Source: Monoplex corrugatus
Lineage: Eukaryota > Mollusca > Gastropoda > Littorinimorpha > Ranellidae
Reading direction: 5' to 3'
Length of the DNA: 31,566 nt
Assembly (NCBI GenBank): GCA_030674185.1
Contig: JAPXFY010000030.1
Location: forward strand, 47,760,869-47,792,434
Positions 20,451 to 30,030 of this stretch are shown here, in pieces (position 1 is the first letter of the stretch; every line of letters begins with the position of its first letter). The position numbers and the translations under genes are program-made. A model generated the notes under the pieces. The model was not told the DNA's origin. It made no database searches and saw only the letters and a program-made list of their open reading frames with translations.

Positions 20451-21689
20451 TAGATCACGTTGTTGTTCTCGTTGCTGTTGTTCTCGTTGTTGCTGTTCTC
20501 GTTGTTGCTGTTCTCGATGTTGCTGTTCTCGTTGTTCTTGTTCTCGTTGTTCTTCTCGTTTTTCTAGTTGTTGTTCTCGTTGTTATTGTTTTCGTTATTG
20601 CTCTCGTTGTTCTCGTCGTTATTCTTCTCGTTGTTGTTCTTCTCGTTATCTTCGTTGTTCTCGTTGACGTCGTTCTTCTCGTTGTCGCCGTTGTTCTTCT
20701 CGTTGTTCTTCTCACTGAATCGTTGTTGTTCTCATTGTCGTCGTTGCTCTTCTTCTCATTGTCGTCGTTGCTCTTCTTCTCATTCTCGTCATTATTGTTC
20801 TTCTCGTTGTCGTTGTTGTTCTCGTTATCGTTCTTATTCTTCTCATTGTCGTCGTTGTTCTTCTCGTTTTCGTCATTGTTCTTCTTCTCGTTGTCATTGT
20901 TCTTCTTCTCGTTGTCATTGTTGTTCTTCTCGTTGTCGTCGTTGTTGTTCTCGTTGTCGTTCTTCTCGTTGTCGTCGTTGTTGTTCTCGTTGTCGTCGTT
21001 GTTGTTCTCGTTGTCGTCGTTCTTCTCATTGTCGTCGTTGTTCTCGTTGTTGTCGTTCTTCTCATTGTCGTTGTTGTTCTTCTCGTTGTCGTTCTCGTTT
21101 TTCTCGTTGTTGCTGTTGTTCTCGTTGTTGCTGTTCTCGTTGTTGTTCTCGTTGTTGCTGTTGTACGTTGTTGCTGTTGTTCTCGTTGTATTTATTCTTG
21201 TTATTCTTATTGTCGTCGTCGTTTTGTTCTTTTAATTGTCGTCGTCGTTGTTGTTCTCGTTGTCGTCGTTCTTCTCGTTGTTCATGTTGTCGACGTTCTT
21301 CTGATTGTTGTCGTTGTTGTTGTTCTCGTTGTCGTCGTTCTTCTCGTTGTCGTCATTGTTGTTGTGCTCATTGTCGTCGTTCTTCTCGTTATAGTCGTTC
21401 TTCTCGATATCGTCGTCGTTATTCTCTTTGTTGTCGTTCTTCTCGTTTTTTTTCTCGTTGTTTTTCTCGTTATTGTTCTTCTTCTCGTTGTTGTTTTTCT
21501 CGTTGCTGTTGTTGTTGGTTTTCTCGTTGTTGTTTTCCTCGTTGCTGTTGTTTTTCTCGTTGTTGTCGATGTTCTCGTTGTCGTTGTTGTTCTATTCGTT
21601 GTCGTTGTTCTCGTCGTTCTTCTCGTTGTCGTTCTTCTCGTTGTCGTTCTCGTTGTTCTCGATGCTGTTGTTCTCGCTGCTGTTGTTCT

Positions 21690-22560
21690 AGTTGTTGCTG
21701 TTGTTCTAGTTGTTGCTGTTGTTCTAGTTGTTGCTGTTGTTCTAGTTGTTGCTGTTGTTCTCGTGTTGTTCTGTTGTTCTCGTTGTTGCTGTTGTTCTCG
21801 TTGTTGCTGTTGTTCTCGTTGTTGCTGTTGTTCTCGTTGTTGCTGTTGTTCTCGTTGTTGCTGTTGTTCTCGTTGTTGCTGTTGTTCTCGTTGTTGCTGT
21901 TGTTCTAGTTGTTGCTGTTGTTCTAGTTGTTGCTGTTGTTCTCGTTGTTGCTGTTGTTCTCGTTGTTGCTGTTGTTCTCGTTGTTGCTGTTGTTCTCGTT
22001 GTTGCTGTTGTTCTCGTTGTTGCTGTTGTTCTCGTTGTTGCTGTTGTTCTCGTTGTTGCTGTTGTTCTCGTTGTTGCTGTTGTTCTCGTTGTTGCTGTTG
22101 TTTCTTTGTTGCTGTTGTTCTCTTTGTTGCTGTTGTTCTCGTTGTTGCTGTTGTTCTCGTTGTTGCTGTTGTTCTCCGTTGTTGCTGTTGTTCTCGTTGT
22201 TGCTGTTGTTCTCGTTGTTGCTGTTGTTCTCGTTGTTGCTGTTGTTCTCGTTGTTCTGTTGTTCTCGTTGTTGCTGTTGTTCTCGTTGTTGTTGTTGTTC
22301 TAGTTGTTGCTGTTGTTCTCGTTGTTGCTGTTGTTCTCGTTGTTGCTGTTGTTTTCGTTGTTGCTGTTGTTTTCGTTGTTGTTGTTTGTTTGTTCTAGTT
22401 GTTGCTGTTGTTCTCGTTGTTGCTGTTGTTCTCGTTGTTGCTGTTGTTTTCGTTGTTGCTGTTGTTCTCGTTGTTGTTGTTGTTCTAGTTGTTGTTGTCT
22501 GGTTGTTTTCGTTGTTGCTGTTGTTCTAGTTGTTGCTGTTGTTCTCGTTGTTGCTGTTGT
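21690..22560 (+). repeat. Array sub-block: homogeneous 18-bp unit
   Basis: About 45 copies of ttgttgctgttgttctcg, near-perfect from 21775 to 22250, with ctag replacing ctcg in a few units at the edges (21690-21750, 21905-21935, 22300, 22395, 22525-22565). Low divergence suggests the most recent expansion in the array. Confidence 0.9.
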
Positions 22561-22569
22561 TCTAGTTGT

Positions 22570-23570
22570 TGCTGTTGTTTTCGTTGTTGTTTTCGTTGTA
22601 TTTGTTCTCGTTGTTCTTATCGTTGTCGTTGTTGTTCTTTTCATTGTCGTCGTTGTTGTTGTTCTCCTTGTCGTCTTTCTTCTCGTTGTTTACGTTGTCG
22701 ACGTTCTTCTCATTGTCGTTGTTGTTGTTCTCGTTGTCGTCGTTCTTCTCATTGTCGTCGTTGTTGTTGTTCTCGTTGTCGTCGTTCTTCTCGTTGTCGT
22801 CGTCGTTCTTCTCGATGTCGTCGTCGTTCTTCTCGATGTCGTCGTTGTCCTTCTCGTTGTTGTTTTTTGCGTTGTTATCGTTCTTCTCGTTTTTGTTGTT
22901 TGTCTCGTTGTTGTTGTTTTTCTTGTTGTTCTCGTTGTTGTTTCTCGTTGATGTTGTTGTTCTCGTTGATGTTCTCGTTTTTGTTGTTTTTGTTGTTCAG
23001 GTTGTTCTTGTTCTCGTTGTTCTCGTTGTTGTTCTCATTTTTTTGTTTTAGTTCTCGTTGTTGTTTTCGTTGTTTTTGTTCTCGTTGTTGTTGTTCTCGT
23101 CGTTGTTCTCGTTGTTGTTGTTCTCGTCGTTGTTCTCGTTGTTGTTGTTCTCGTTGTTGTTGTTCTCATTGTTGTTCTCGTCTTTGTTGTTGATGTTGTT
23201 GTTCTCGCTGTTGTTTTTGTTGTTCTTGTTCTCGTTGTTGTTATCATTTTTTTGTTTTAGTTCTCGTTGTTGTTGTTGTTATTGTTTTCGTTGTTGTCCT
23301 CGTTGTTGTCGTTCTCATTGTTATGTTGTTCTCGTCGTTGTTGTTGTCACCGTTGTTGTTCTCGTTTTTCTCGTTGTTGTTTTCGTCCTTGTTGTTGTTT
23401 TCATTCTTGTTCTTTTCGTCCTTGTTGTTCTCGTTCTTGTTCTTGTTGTTGTTCTCGTGTAGTTGTTCTCATTTTTGTTGTAGTTGTTCTCGTCTTCGTT
23501 GTTGTTGTTCTCGTCGTCGTTGTTGTTCTCGTCGTCGTCGTTGTTGCAGTCATTTTTCTTGTCTTGGTGG
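22570..23570 (+). repeat. Degenerate right edge of the triplet array
   Basis: Units become irregular (ttcttatcg, ttttgttttagttctcg at 23040 and 23250, ttcgtccttgttg), ending at about 23560 in tcgtcgtcgttgttg followed by non-repetitive DNA. Confidence 0.8.
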
Positions 23571-24228
23571 TTTGAGGTAGTCTTCTTGTTCCAGTTCCGG
23601 GGCACTTATCTCCCCACCTTGCCATTCGCTTTATAAACGAGGTAATTTATAACTCGGTCCAAATGGATCATGCAGCGCATGGACAGCTCTCAGATGCTTT
23701 TCTTTTTTCCCCTTGTATCCATTGTTCCAACTTGGTTTCTTCCTTTTGCTTTCTTTTTCTTGTGCTCCTTTGTTTCGGTCTCTCTTCCTTTGCTTGTTCC
23801 TCTCTTTGTTTCTTTCTTCCTTCAGTGTTCTAGATGCCAACGATGTATTGGGATGAGTCAGTCCGTCATCAGACGGAGAACAGATTGGCACGCAGCCATC
23901 ACAATGCTGGTCCCTAGAAAAGTTGAAATCCTCACCACCTCACTACCCCTCTCGCAACTCCTCCCCCTTCCTCTATCCATCCCATCCCACCCACCCCCAG
24001 TTTTCAGTTTTGGTCTGGTTACTTACCGGGTCATCATGAAGATCGGACGATATGGACCAGACGGCGGCGAAAGGCGTAAATGACGCCTTGTGGTGTCTTG
24101 GGGTGTGGACACGGGTCCTGGATGTGAGGGGCTTTTTGTCCACTGAAGGCACAGTGAAGGAGGATCACAGTCTGTCACCTTTCTGTGGACATAGGAACTT
24201 TTATTAGAATGTATAACAATAATTATGA
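23571..24228. other. Non-repetitive segment, no gene recognised
   Basis: A T/C-rich stretch (23690-23830) is followed by mixed sequence. An open frame of 137 codons (23670-24083) has no recognisable domain and starts in low-complexity Phe/Pro/Leu sequence, so I do not call it a gene. Confidence 0.4.
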
Positions 24229-24640
24229 TTCACAATATTCTGGTCATGTATTTGTTGTGACTGGGATTTAAAAGGCACATTGTTCTGGATAAAAATACAA
24301 AAAATATAGTTCACAATATTCTGGTCTTGTGCTTGTTGTGCCTGGAATTGAAAAGGCGCACCTTTCTAGATAAAAAACGGTAACAATCATGGTTCACGAT
24401 ATTTTGGTCTTGTGCTAGTTGTGCCTGGAATTGAAAAGGCGCACCGTTCTGGATAAAAACGGTAACTATCATACAAGGTTCACAATATTTGTCATGTGTT
24501 TGTTGTGTCTGGAATTGAAAAGGCGCTCCGTTCTGCATAAAAATGGTAATAATCATGGTTCATGATATTCTGATCATGTGTTCGTTGTGCTTAGGATTAA
24601 AAAAGCGTACTGTTTCAGATACTGATATACCTGATGGATT
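24229..24640 (+). repeat. ~83-bp minisatellite, 5 copies
   Basis: Copies begin with ttca(c/t)(a/g)ata at 24229, 24310, 24393, 24479 and 24559 (spacings 81, 83, 86, 80). The best-conserved parts are ttgtgcctggaattgaaaag and gcgcaccgttctggataaaa. In copy 3 the core contains a 6-bp dyad (accgtt at 24443, aacggt at 24458). The last copy decays after about 24620. No known satellite recognised. Confidence 0.95.
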
Positions 24641-24974
24641 GAACTGGATACAGTGAATTTCAAGGTTTCTCTGTGACAAACGGGCCGGTCCTTCCGGGTA
24701 AATGAAATTGCCGAAGTGCGTTGTCACATTTTTATAGTGTATTTTTGTTTATTCATTAACCATATTTTTCTACAGAATTTTAATAGATGCAATTCTTTTA
24801 TTACCGTATGATCTTCAACGTGCGCTAGGTGTATACTGTGTACGGCACTTAAGTTTATTATCTCATCTTAAAGACTAGCAATCAGACCACCACTCAAGGT
24901 CTAACGGAAAGGGGAGGGCAGACATACGATCAGTAATGGGACTCTGGGTTTCTTGTATCCTAGGTTAATCAGAT
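24641..24974. other. Unassigned AT-rich spacer
   Basis: No repeat, RNA gene or coding signal recognised. A gaaaggggaggg patch is at 24905. Confidence 0.4.
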
Positions 24975-25525
24975 TTATTGTTATTGTTATTGTATTTAAT
25001 TTAAAGCCCAGCTGGCTGCGTACAGCCATATCAAGGCTGCAACCGATTCTAAACATACAATACTTCAACAGGAAAAAAAATAGAGATGAAAATGAAGTAC
25101 ACATATCACATTCACGCACATAATCTATGGAGACGTCCCTGGTATTGACCACTCCGTCCAATTTATTGCACAAGGGGTTTAAAAATCATACATGAATACA
25201 AAGTTAAAGATAACTAAGGACACTAAAACATACATAAAACAGACTTAAATTAACTTAAATTGCTTGCGAATGTCATTTCCCTAGAGCTAAAAATGCACTT
25301 AATGCATGCACCCAATTATCAATCCTAAGGGAGAGTACGCAAGACTTTATCGAACACATACAGGTGAATGGACCAGCAAGGCAGAAAATGATAAGAAGAA
25401 ATGACAAAGCAACGGAACAAGGCAGAAAAAACAGTGACAGAAAAGAGGACATTTCTAGCACAAAATTTCCAGAAGGTGAGGATATTATTTATACTGAAAG
25501 AATCTCCGGCATCCCCACGGAGGGG
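24975..25525 (-). repeat. ~540-bp interspersed repeat, copy 1 (probable retroelement 3' region)
   Basis: Begins with ttattgttattgttattg, reads tttaaagcccagctggctgcg, then a largely AT-rich body, and ends in gaatctccggcatccccacgg. The unit repeats directly after it. The (TTATTG)n at the left would be a (CAATAA)n 3' tail on the minus strand, which suggests a retroelement in antisense. A minus-strand open frame (25461-25273) ends in RIDNWVHALSAFLALGK. Confidence 0.7.
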
Positions 25526-25529
25526 GGGG

Positions 25530-26056
25530 GTTATTATTGTTATTGTTGTTTAAAGCCTAGCCGACTGCGTAGAGCCATATCAGGGCTGTAATCGCTTCAA
25601 AACACACAAAACTTGGACAGGGAAAAAAAAGTACGCATATCAATGCATTTGCGCACATAATATAAGGAAATGCCCCTGGCGTTGACCACTCCGTCCAATT
25701 TATCGCATAGGGGGTTTATAAAACACACCTGAATAGAAATTTAAGCATGGCTATGGACACCAAAACATATGTAAAAATGGGCATAAATTACTTAAAATTG
25801 CTTCAGCATATCTCACTTCCCTAGAGCCAAAAATGCATTTAATACATGTACCCAGTTATCAATCCTAAGAAAAAGTATGTAAGACTTTATCGAACACATA
25901 CAGGTGAATGGACCAGCAAGGCAGAAATGATAGGTACAAATGACAAAGCAAAGGAACAAGACAGAAACAGAGTGACAGAAAAGAGGACATTTACAGCACA
26001 AAATGTCCAGAAAGTAGGGATACTACTGAAAGAGCCCCTGGCATCCCCACGGGGAG
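25530..26056 (-). repeat. ~540-bp interspersed repeat, copy 2
   Basis: Aligns over its whole length with copy 1: ttattattgttattgttg, tttaaagcctagccgactgcg, ttgaccactccgtccaattta, ttatcgaacacatacaggtg, gcatccccacggggagg. The matching minus-strand open frame (26001-25813) ends in RIDNWVHVLNAFLALGK with the same stop. It follows copy 1 with almost no spacer. Confidence 0.75.
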
Positions 26057-26125
26057 GGGGGTAGGTAGGCCTACTTAAGAAACACTAAGTTAGTGCCATA
26101 AGTGCATAAGTGTTACTGAAACATT

Positions 26126-26265
26126 AAGATGAGCAATGAACAGGCCAGTTCTTTTTCTTATGTTGTGTGGCCACAATCAACACTTTGATTATTTTGCCAC
26201 AGAATAGAATAGGGGGTTCCCGAACCGGCTGCCCGACTTTAAAAAAAAAAAAAAAAAACCATTTG
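26126..26265. repeat. Dispersed repeat copy 2 and poly-A
   Basis: aagatg..tgaac..ccagttctttttcttatgttgtg at 26128-26172 matches 4584-4630. An A-run of about 18 lies at 26241-26259. Confidence 0.45.
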
Positions 26266-26465
26266 CTCCTCATATTCACACACTCCCTGCCCACTAACTG
26301 GATCAGAGGGGACGAGAAGTGACGGGTAGGCATCCTAATGATGGCCCCCAGCACCCCCCAGCACCCCCCGCCGCAGCGGCCCTCCTACCAGCACACCCCC
26401 TACCCACTACCTACCTAACCAAGCACTCTCACATTCATACAGGACAGTTTGTGTTTGTTTGTTTG
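26266..26465. other. Unassigned segment with CA/CC-rich patch
   Basis: Includes a ccccagcacccc run (26345-26400) and tgtttgtttgtttg at about 26450. No gene recognised. Confidence 0.35.
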
Positions 26466-26603
26466 AGCTTACTCCTGAAGTTTCGCAGTAGCGAGACTGT
26501 CAAGAGTGTCAGCATTGAGGTGGGAGGTGACTTTTTTGAAGCTGTCGGGTGAGTCTGCCTCTACAACGTGTGCTGGGAGTTCATCCCACTCATGGATCTT
26601 TAT
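26466..26603 (-). pseudogene. LINE C-terminal fragment (IHEWDELPAHVVEA type)
   Basis: The minus strand reads IHEWDELPAHVVEADSPDSF, then KKVTSHLNADTLDSLATAKL and a stop near 26470. The pattern 'W..LP..VV.A.S...FK..L..H' is the usual last block of CR1/jockey-type RT proteins, after the RT domain. Only this end is present; upstream sequence (26605 onward) drops out of frame. Identity is by pattern alone. Confidence 0.5.
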
Positions 26604-26604
26604 A

Positions 26605-26838
26605 AGCTGATTTGATTTCCACTTTGGGTCTTTTCAACCGCCCATTGGCATTTCTGAATGGTCCAGTGAATAAATACAAATGAATGAATCACTAAGTAAG
26701 TAAATAACAGCACTGGTTTCTTTTCACCGTTGGCACTGGTCATGGCAGAGCTCAAATGTGAGTTGTCCATGGGACTGAGCTCGAGACACTAGATACTGAG
26801 TCGACGGACCTATCAACAGAGCCAACAGCCTGTGTCAA
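26605..26838 (-). repeat. SINE-like repeat with tRNA-like head (copy 1)
   Basis: The minus strand from 26838 begins with ctgttggctctgttgatagg (26809-26828), resembling a tRNA A-box region. About 40 nt later comes gtctcgagctcagtccc (26771-26787), resembling a B-box. The body (aacagcactggtttcttttc, ccgttggcactggtcatg) runs left to a (TGAA)/(TAAA)-rich segment at 26665-26705. The body is repeated at 27085-27290 without the head. tRNA-derived SINE origin is inferred. Confidence 0.5.
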
Positions 26839-26884
26839 AATCAGACACCAGGGTTACAACGTACTACGAAAGAAGATACATTTC

Positions 26885-27060
26885 TTTCAGGTTCAGGTTC
26901 ATATTGCTTATAGCCCCGCCGACTACTACAGCCATGTCACGGCTAACACCACGTTAAAAACTACACCCAGGGTAAAGGGTAAAAAGACAACAGTAAAAAG
27001 TCATGCCCGCCATGTGGAGCCTTGCCAGATCTAAAATAGCTTTTAAAGAGAATTACTTCC
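26885..27060 (-). repeat. Partial third copy of the 540-bp repeat head
   Basis: attgcttatagccccgccgactactacagccatgtcacggct matches the tttaaagccnagcc..ct.cg..agccatatca.ggct head of the repeats at 24990 and 25550. Similarity fades after about 26960. Confidence 0.5.
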
Positions 27061-27079
27061 CTGTGCTACAAGAGTTCTT

Positions 27080-27290
27080 ACAGAAGCTGATGTTTAGCTG
27101 ATTTTGGATTTCCACATTGGGCCTTTTCAGTACCCCGCATTGACGCACATGTCTGAAATAGCGTCCAGTGAATTAAATACGAATGATGAGAATGAAGCAC
27201 TATAAGTAATGTTAAATAACAGCACTGGTTTTCTTTATCACCGTTGGCACTGGTCATGTGCAGAGCTCGAAAATGTGATAGAGTTTGAAG
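27080..27290 (-). repeat. SINE-like repeat body (copy 2)
   Basis: Shares with 26605-26760 agctgattt..ggatttcca, ccagtgaat(t)aaatac, aacagcactggtttt and ccgttggcactggtcatg. The tRNA-like head is missing. Confidence 0.65.
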
Positions 27291-27384
27291 TTGTTCACAG
27301 TCTCAAAACTTCATAACTCAGTCTGGATGGTAGATGATATTCAAGACGTGAGCGGGACATTAGCATAGTCTTGTGAACGTGATC

Positions 27385-27800
27385 AGAGTGATTGCTACGG
27401 CTATTACATTTTTGTTCCTGTCGTACTGTGTATGTGTGTTGTGGTTGTTTTTTGTGTGTTGGTGTGTGCTGTGTGTCGGTGTGTGTGTGTGGTTGCTTGT
27501 GTGTCCGTGTTTGTGTATTGGTATTGTGTGTGTGTATGTGTGTGTGTTAAGTGTGCCTCGTCTGTTTGTAGTGTATGGGTTGTGTGTGTGTGTATGTTCT
27601 GTGCATGTGTGTTATGTGTTGTGTGTTGTGTGTCAGTTCTGTGTTAGCTTGTGTGCTATTTACGTGTGTGAGGGAGGGGTGAAGGGCGATAACTTTAGAA
27701 TGTTAATGTGGGCTGTGTTGTAGTATGTGAGTGTGTGTACGAATGCGTGTGAGTGAGTAGGTGGAGTTGCATGTGTGAGTATATGTGTATGTGTAAATGC
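27385..27800 (+). repeat. GT-rich low-complexity tract
   Basis: Imperfect gtgtgtgt blocks mixed with gtgttgtg and tgcatgtg. Open frames here are Cys/Val-rich artefacts. Confidence 0.8.
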
Positions 27801-27884
27801 GCGTCGCGTGCGCGTTTCTGTTTAAACTGTGTCGCCTGTGCTGGTTGAATAAAGTGCGTGTGAGCTGTGTACCACGTCCGCACT

Positions 27885-28680
27885 GGGTTTGAATATTTGT
27901 TTATTATATATATTTATTTTATTTTGTTGGTTGGTTTATTTTTTATATTCTGGATGTATATTTTTAGATCTTAATGTTTCGTTTTATTATTATTAATTTA
28001 TTTTTTTGGGTGTACTTTATTTCTCTTTCCAATCAGTGGTTATTAGTTTAGTATCTTTTATTTATATTTTTATTTTGTTTTTTTTATTGGTTATATGTGT
28101 TTGTTATCTTTATATGTTTGGCTTTGATTGTATTTTTGTATTTATTATATTTTGTGTGGAATTGTTTTTGTTTGTTTGTTTTTGGTGTGTTGTTGTTTTT
28201 TGGTTGCTTTTGTTTTTATTTATATTCTATTTTGGTTGTCCTTGGGTGGGGTATCGATGGCCTGGTTCGCGTCATTATGCTGCTCCGTTGTGTGGCAGAT
28301 CGGTGTGTCGGTTTGATTTTTATGTGGTTTGGTAGTTTTCGTCGTTGCTCGATGTGCGTGTTCGGCGTAGGGTAGGTGGTGTTTGTGTTGGGTTGATTCT
28401 TGTTTTACCGTGAGTCCTTTTTTGTTTTTGAGCTTTGTTGATAAATAATTGTGGGATGTCTGTTCAGTGGGTATATCCTTGTGTTGGATTGTGGATGAGC
28501 ATTTTTTGGTTTTGGATTGGTGCGAGGGCTTAGTTTATGTGCGCTGAGGGACTTGGGTGTGGCGTTGTGATTATTAGCTGTTTAGCTCTCTTCTCGTTCT
28601 GTCGCTCCTGATTACGGGTGGACTTCTTTGTTGGGATTGGCTCGTGCTGGCCTATTGAGTTTCGGCTGGTGGTAAACGGT
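27885..28680 (+). repeat. G+T-biased low-complexity DNA
   Basis: Strongly T- and G-rich on the plus strand (ttgtttgtttttgg, ttttatttatatttt), with few A or C over long spans. Leu/Phe/Val/Cys open frames reflect composition. No domain or splice structure recognised. Confidence 0.65.
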
Positions 28681-28966
28681 GCAATTCATCATGATGAAAA
28701 TATAAAGATTTTATATTAAAACGATTTGTAACGGATATGTTTATATGTATAATACCAAAATATGGTTGAGTGTCATAGTAAGAAAAAAGGAAAAAAAAAA
28801 GTTAAAAGAAAGCGCAATTGTGAAATTAGCACCGAGCTTTACGTCATGGAGGTGCTAACGGGGGGTGATTAAACCTTGTGTGGTGGCTGGATGTGTGCAT
28901 GGTATTGTCTTGTTCTTCGTTCTTGTGACATTTTTTTTTTTTGGTTTTAGAGGAAGAAGGAAGAAA
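28681..28966. other. Unassigned segment before the gap
   Basis: AT-rich with A-runs at 28784-28800 and a T-run at 28932-28942. Nothing recognised. Confidence 0.4.
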
Positions 28967-29066
28967 NNNNNNNNNNNNNNNNNNNNNNNNNNNNNNNNNN
29001 NNNNNNNNNNNNNNNNNNNNNNNNNNNNNNNNNNNNNNNNNNNNNNNNNNNNNNNNNNNNNNNNNN
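28967..29066. other. Assembly gap (100 N)
   Basis: Exactly 100 N, the usual placeholder for a gap of unknown length. Sequence on the two sides need not be as close as drawn. Confidence 0.99.
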
Positions 29067-29219
29067 CTGACCTGCGCACATTAGATATCTCACGACAGTT
29101 GAAAATAGTGAAGAACAGGGCATTTGCTTGGCTGCGCTGGTATAAATCATTGGAGAGATAGGTTGATTTCCCAGCTCCCTCTCCTTGAAGTCAATTAGCC
29201 TTCATGCCTTTCTTAGGTC

Positions 29220-29972
29220 TTGTCAAAAAATAAAGATAAAATCAGTGGCGCGGCACTGCGGCGACATGCCCTCAAAGAGGAGAGCAGCCAGAGTTTACAT
29301 TGTGTATGGAACAACAGCAAGCTGACTGAGCACACAAAGATCCAGATCTACAGAGCCTGCGTCGTGAGCACCCTCCTGTATGGCAGCGAGTCCTGGACTT
29401 TGCATGCCCGACAAGAGCAAAAGCTCAATGCTTTTCACATGCGTAGCCTCCGACGCATTCTGAACATCACCTGGCAGGACAAGGTCCCAAACAACACTGT
29501 CCTGGAAAGAGCTGGATGCACCAGCATGTACACGCTGCTGAAACAGAGACGTATGCGCTGGCTTGGCCATGCCGTGCGCATGGACGACGGACGGATCCCT
29601 AAAGACCTCCTCTACGGAGAACTTGTGCAGGGAAAACATCCCACAGGCAGACCACAGCTGCGATTCAAAAACGTGTGCAAGAGGGACTTAAAAGCCTTGA
29701 ACATCGATCAGAACAACTGGGAAGCAACAGCCCTCGAACGGTCAGCCTGGAGATAGACTGTGCAGAAAGGTCTCTCCAAGTTCGAAGAGACACTCACTCA
29801 GTAGCACGAGGAAAAGAGAATGAGAAGAAAGGCTGCAGCCCAGGCAGACAGGCCAGCGTCAGATTTCATCTGTGCCCTCTGCCACAGGGACTGTCATTCC
29901 CGCGTTGGACTGGCCAGCCACACCCGACGCTGTACCACTCTAGAGCGCAACTCCATAGTCTTCCGAGACTGA
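29220..29972 (+). pseudogene. Family A LINE C-terminal region with zinc finger, two in-frame TAG stops
   Basis: A single plus frame carries the post-RT part of the same LINE type as 249-3135: TKIQIYRACVVSTLLYGSES, QKLNAFHMRSLRRILNITWQ, RRMRWLGHAVRMDDGRIPKD, TGRPQLRFKNVCKRDLKALN and a final AWR. The frame is then broken by TAG at 29754-29756 and TAG at 29802-29804. It otherwise stays open through a CX2CX12HX3C zinc finger (29865-29933) to TGA at 29970-29972. The finger probably helps the polyprotein bind nucleic acid (inference). RT and endonuclease are not on this side of the gap, so the piece is 5'-truncated or begins before the N run. It is far better preserved than the left copy. After the stop come an A-run (29999-30010) and (tgaata)n, a likely 3' tail. 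Confidence 0.9.
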
Positions 29973-29998
29973 AGGATGCCTATGTAAATCCTACTATA

Positions 29999-30030
29999 AC
30001 AAAAAAAAAATGAATATGAATATGAATCTA
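29999..30030 (+). repeat. Probable 3' tail of the family A copy
   Basis: Ten A residues followed by about three gaatat units, placed 27 bases after the ancestral stop, where a LINE 3' end is expected. Confidence 0.5.

Larger units (their letters stand above)
8490..23570 (+). repeat. ~15-kb triplet-phased satellite array (TTG/TCG/TTC/CTG)
   Basis: From about 8490 the plus strand is composed almost wholly of TTG, TCG, TTC and (in places) CTG, TTA and TCA triplets, with ctcgttg as the recurring anchor. Local units are multiples of three: 15 bp (8540-8860), 21 bp (9440-9540), mixed 21/24 bp (14230-15660), 18 bp (19320-20450 and 21690-22560). Because triplet phase holds over long distances and stops are rare, open frames of hundreds of codons exist on both strands at once: Val/Leu/Ser/Phe/Cys/Arg on plus, Asn/Asp/Glu/Lys/Thr/Arg on minus. 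They switch frame repeatedly, lack complex sequence and overlap each other, so I treat them all as artefacts. No transposon end, LTR or known satellite was recognised. Confidence 0.95.

Noticed and set aside
8490..23570. Telomere or known centromere satellite
   Set aside because: No TTAGGG-type telomere repeat and no known centromere motif recognised; identity as a centromere cannot be judged from one window.
23670..24083. 137-codon plus-strand frame
   Set aside because: Starts in T/C-rich low complexity with no recognisable domain or splice context.
26760..26840. Functional tRNA gene
   Set aside because: A- and B-box-like parts are degenerate, with no cloverleaf that I can pair and no discriminator or terminator; SINE-like at best.
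27373..28375. Cys/Val and Leu/Phe-rich frames
   Set aside because: Located in GT- and T-rich low-complexity DNA; composition explains them.
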